Positions 12,042-12,078 of a DNA stretch of 12,078 nucleotides are shown in pieces (positions within the stretch are counted from its first letter, which is position 1; each line of letters begins with the position of its first letter). The stretch is from DATLFI01 sp035524895. Its GTDB lineage: Bacteria > Acidobacteriota > Thermoanaerobaculia > Multivoradales > Multivoraceae. The stretch lies in contig DATLFI010000014.1 in the NCBI GenBank assembly GCA_035524895.1, positions 1 through 12,078 of the forward strand, read 5' to 3'. The notes under the pieces were generated by a model. That model did no database searches and was not told the origin of the DNA. It saw only the letters and a program-made list of their open reading frames with translations. The position numbers and the translations under genes were made by a program.

Positions 12042-12078
12042 CGCACCTCCGCGGTCAGATCGCCAGAATCGAGTGGCA

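Noticed and set aside
1..12078. Whole-window search for CRISPR arrays, tRNAs, rRNAs, insertion sequences or att sites
   Set aside because: No regularly spaced repeats, cloverleaf, transposase or integrase sequence was seen.

Overview
This GC-rich window (well above 60% GC by eye) carries nine complete genes and one cut by the left edge. It looks like a Gram-negative bacterium: there is a TonB energy transducer, a hopanoid-associated glycosyltransferase (HpnB) and exported proteins. The phylum is not fixed by the sequence. An acidobacterial or deltaproteobacterial-type genome would fit, but that is inference only.

Layout, left to right. hpnB runs leftward off the edge (1-1023). It is divergent from an exported START/SRPBCC-fold protein (1152-1916), and the short gap holds an inverted repeat with promoter-like hexamers. 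A DUF2807 beta-repeat protein (2007-2708) follows on the + strand, then a long stem-loop (2762-2814) and a TonB protein (2969-3715). A 426-base C-rich gap, with a G-quadruplex-type tract on the opposite strand, precedes a 1111-residue self-sufficient cytochrome P450/reductase fusion of the CYP102 (P450 BM3) family (4142-7477). A strong hairpin separates it from the convergent ychF (8663-7566), which starts at TTG. A 446-base gap rich in stem-loops, including a 33-base near-perfect palindrome, lies between ychF and a divergent single-domain response regulator (9110-9583).

The right end is a leftward operon, in transcription order: a FAS1-like/HadA-type hot-dog protein (12041-11556), a catalytic MaoC/HadB-type hot-dog protein (11519-11097), an SDR related to the dehydrogenase domain of peroxisomal multifunctional enzyme 2 (11094-10171), and an exported histidine phosphatase (10150-9623). 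The first three together look like a split MFE-2. The two hot-dog subunits would form an R-specific enoyl-thioester hydratase, and the SDR would interconvert 3-hydroxyacyl and 3-oxoacyl thioesters.

A lipid theme recurs: hopanoids, a fatty-acid-hydroxylating P450, and hydroxyacyl-thioester chemistry. The genes are on different strands and separated by structured gaps, so this is not one operon. I see no CRISPR array, tRNA, rRNA, insertion sequence or integrase. The most unusual items are the P450 fusion with its SD-less leader, the stem-loop cluster at 8689-9046, and the split MFE-2 cassette.
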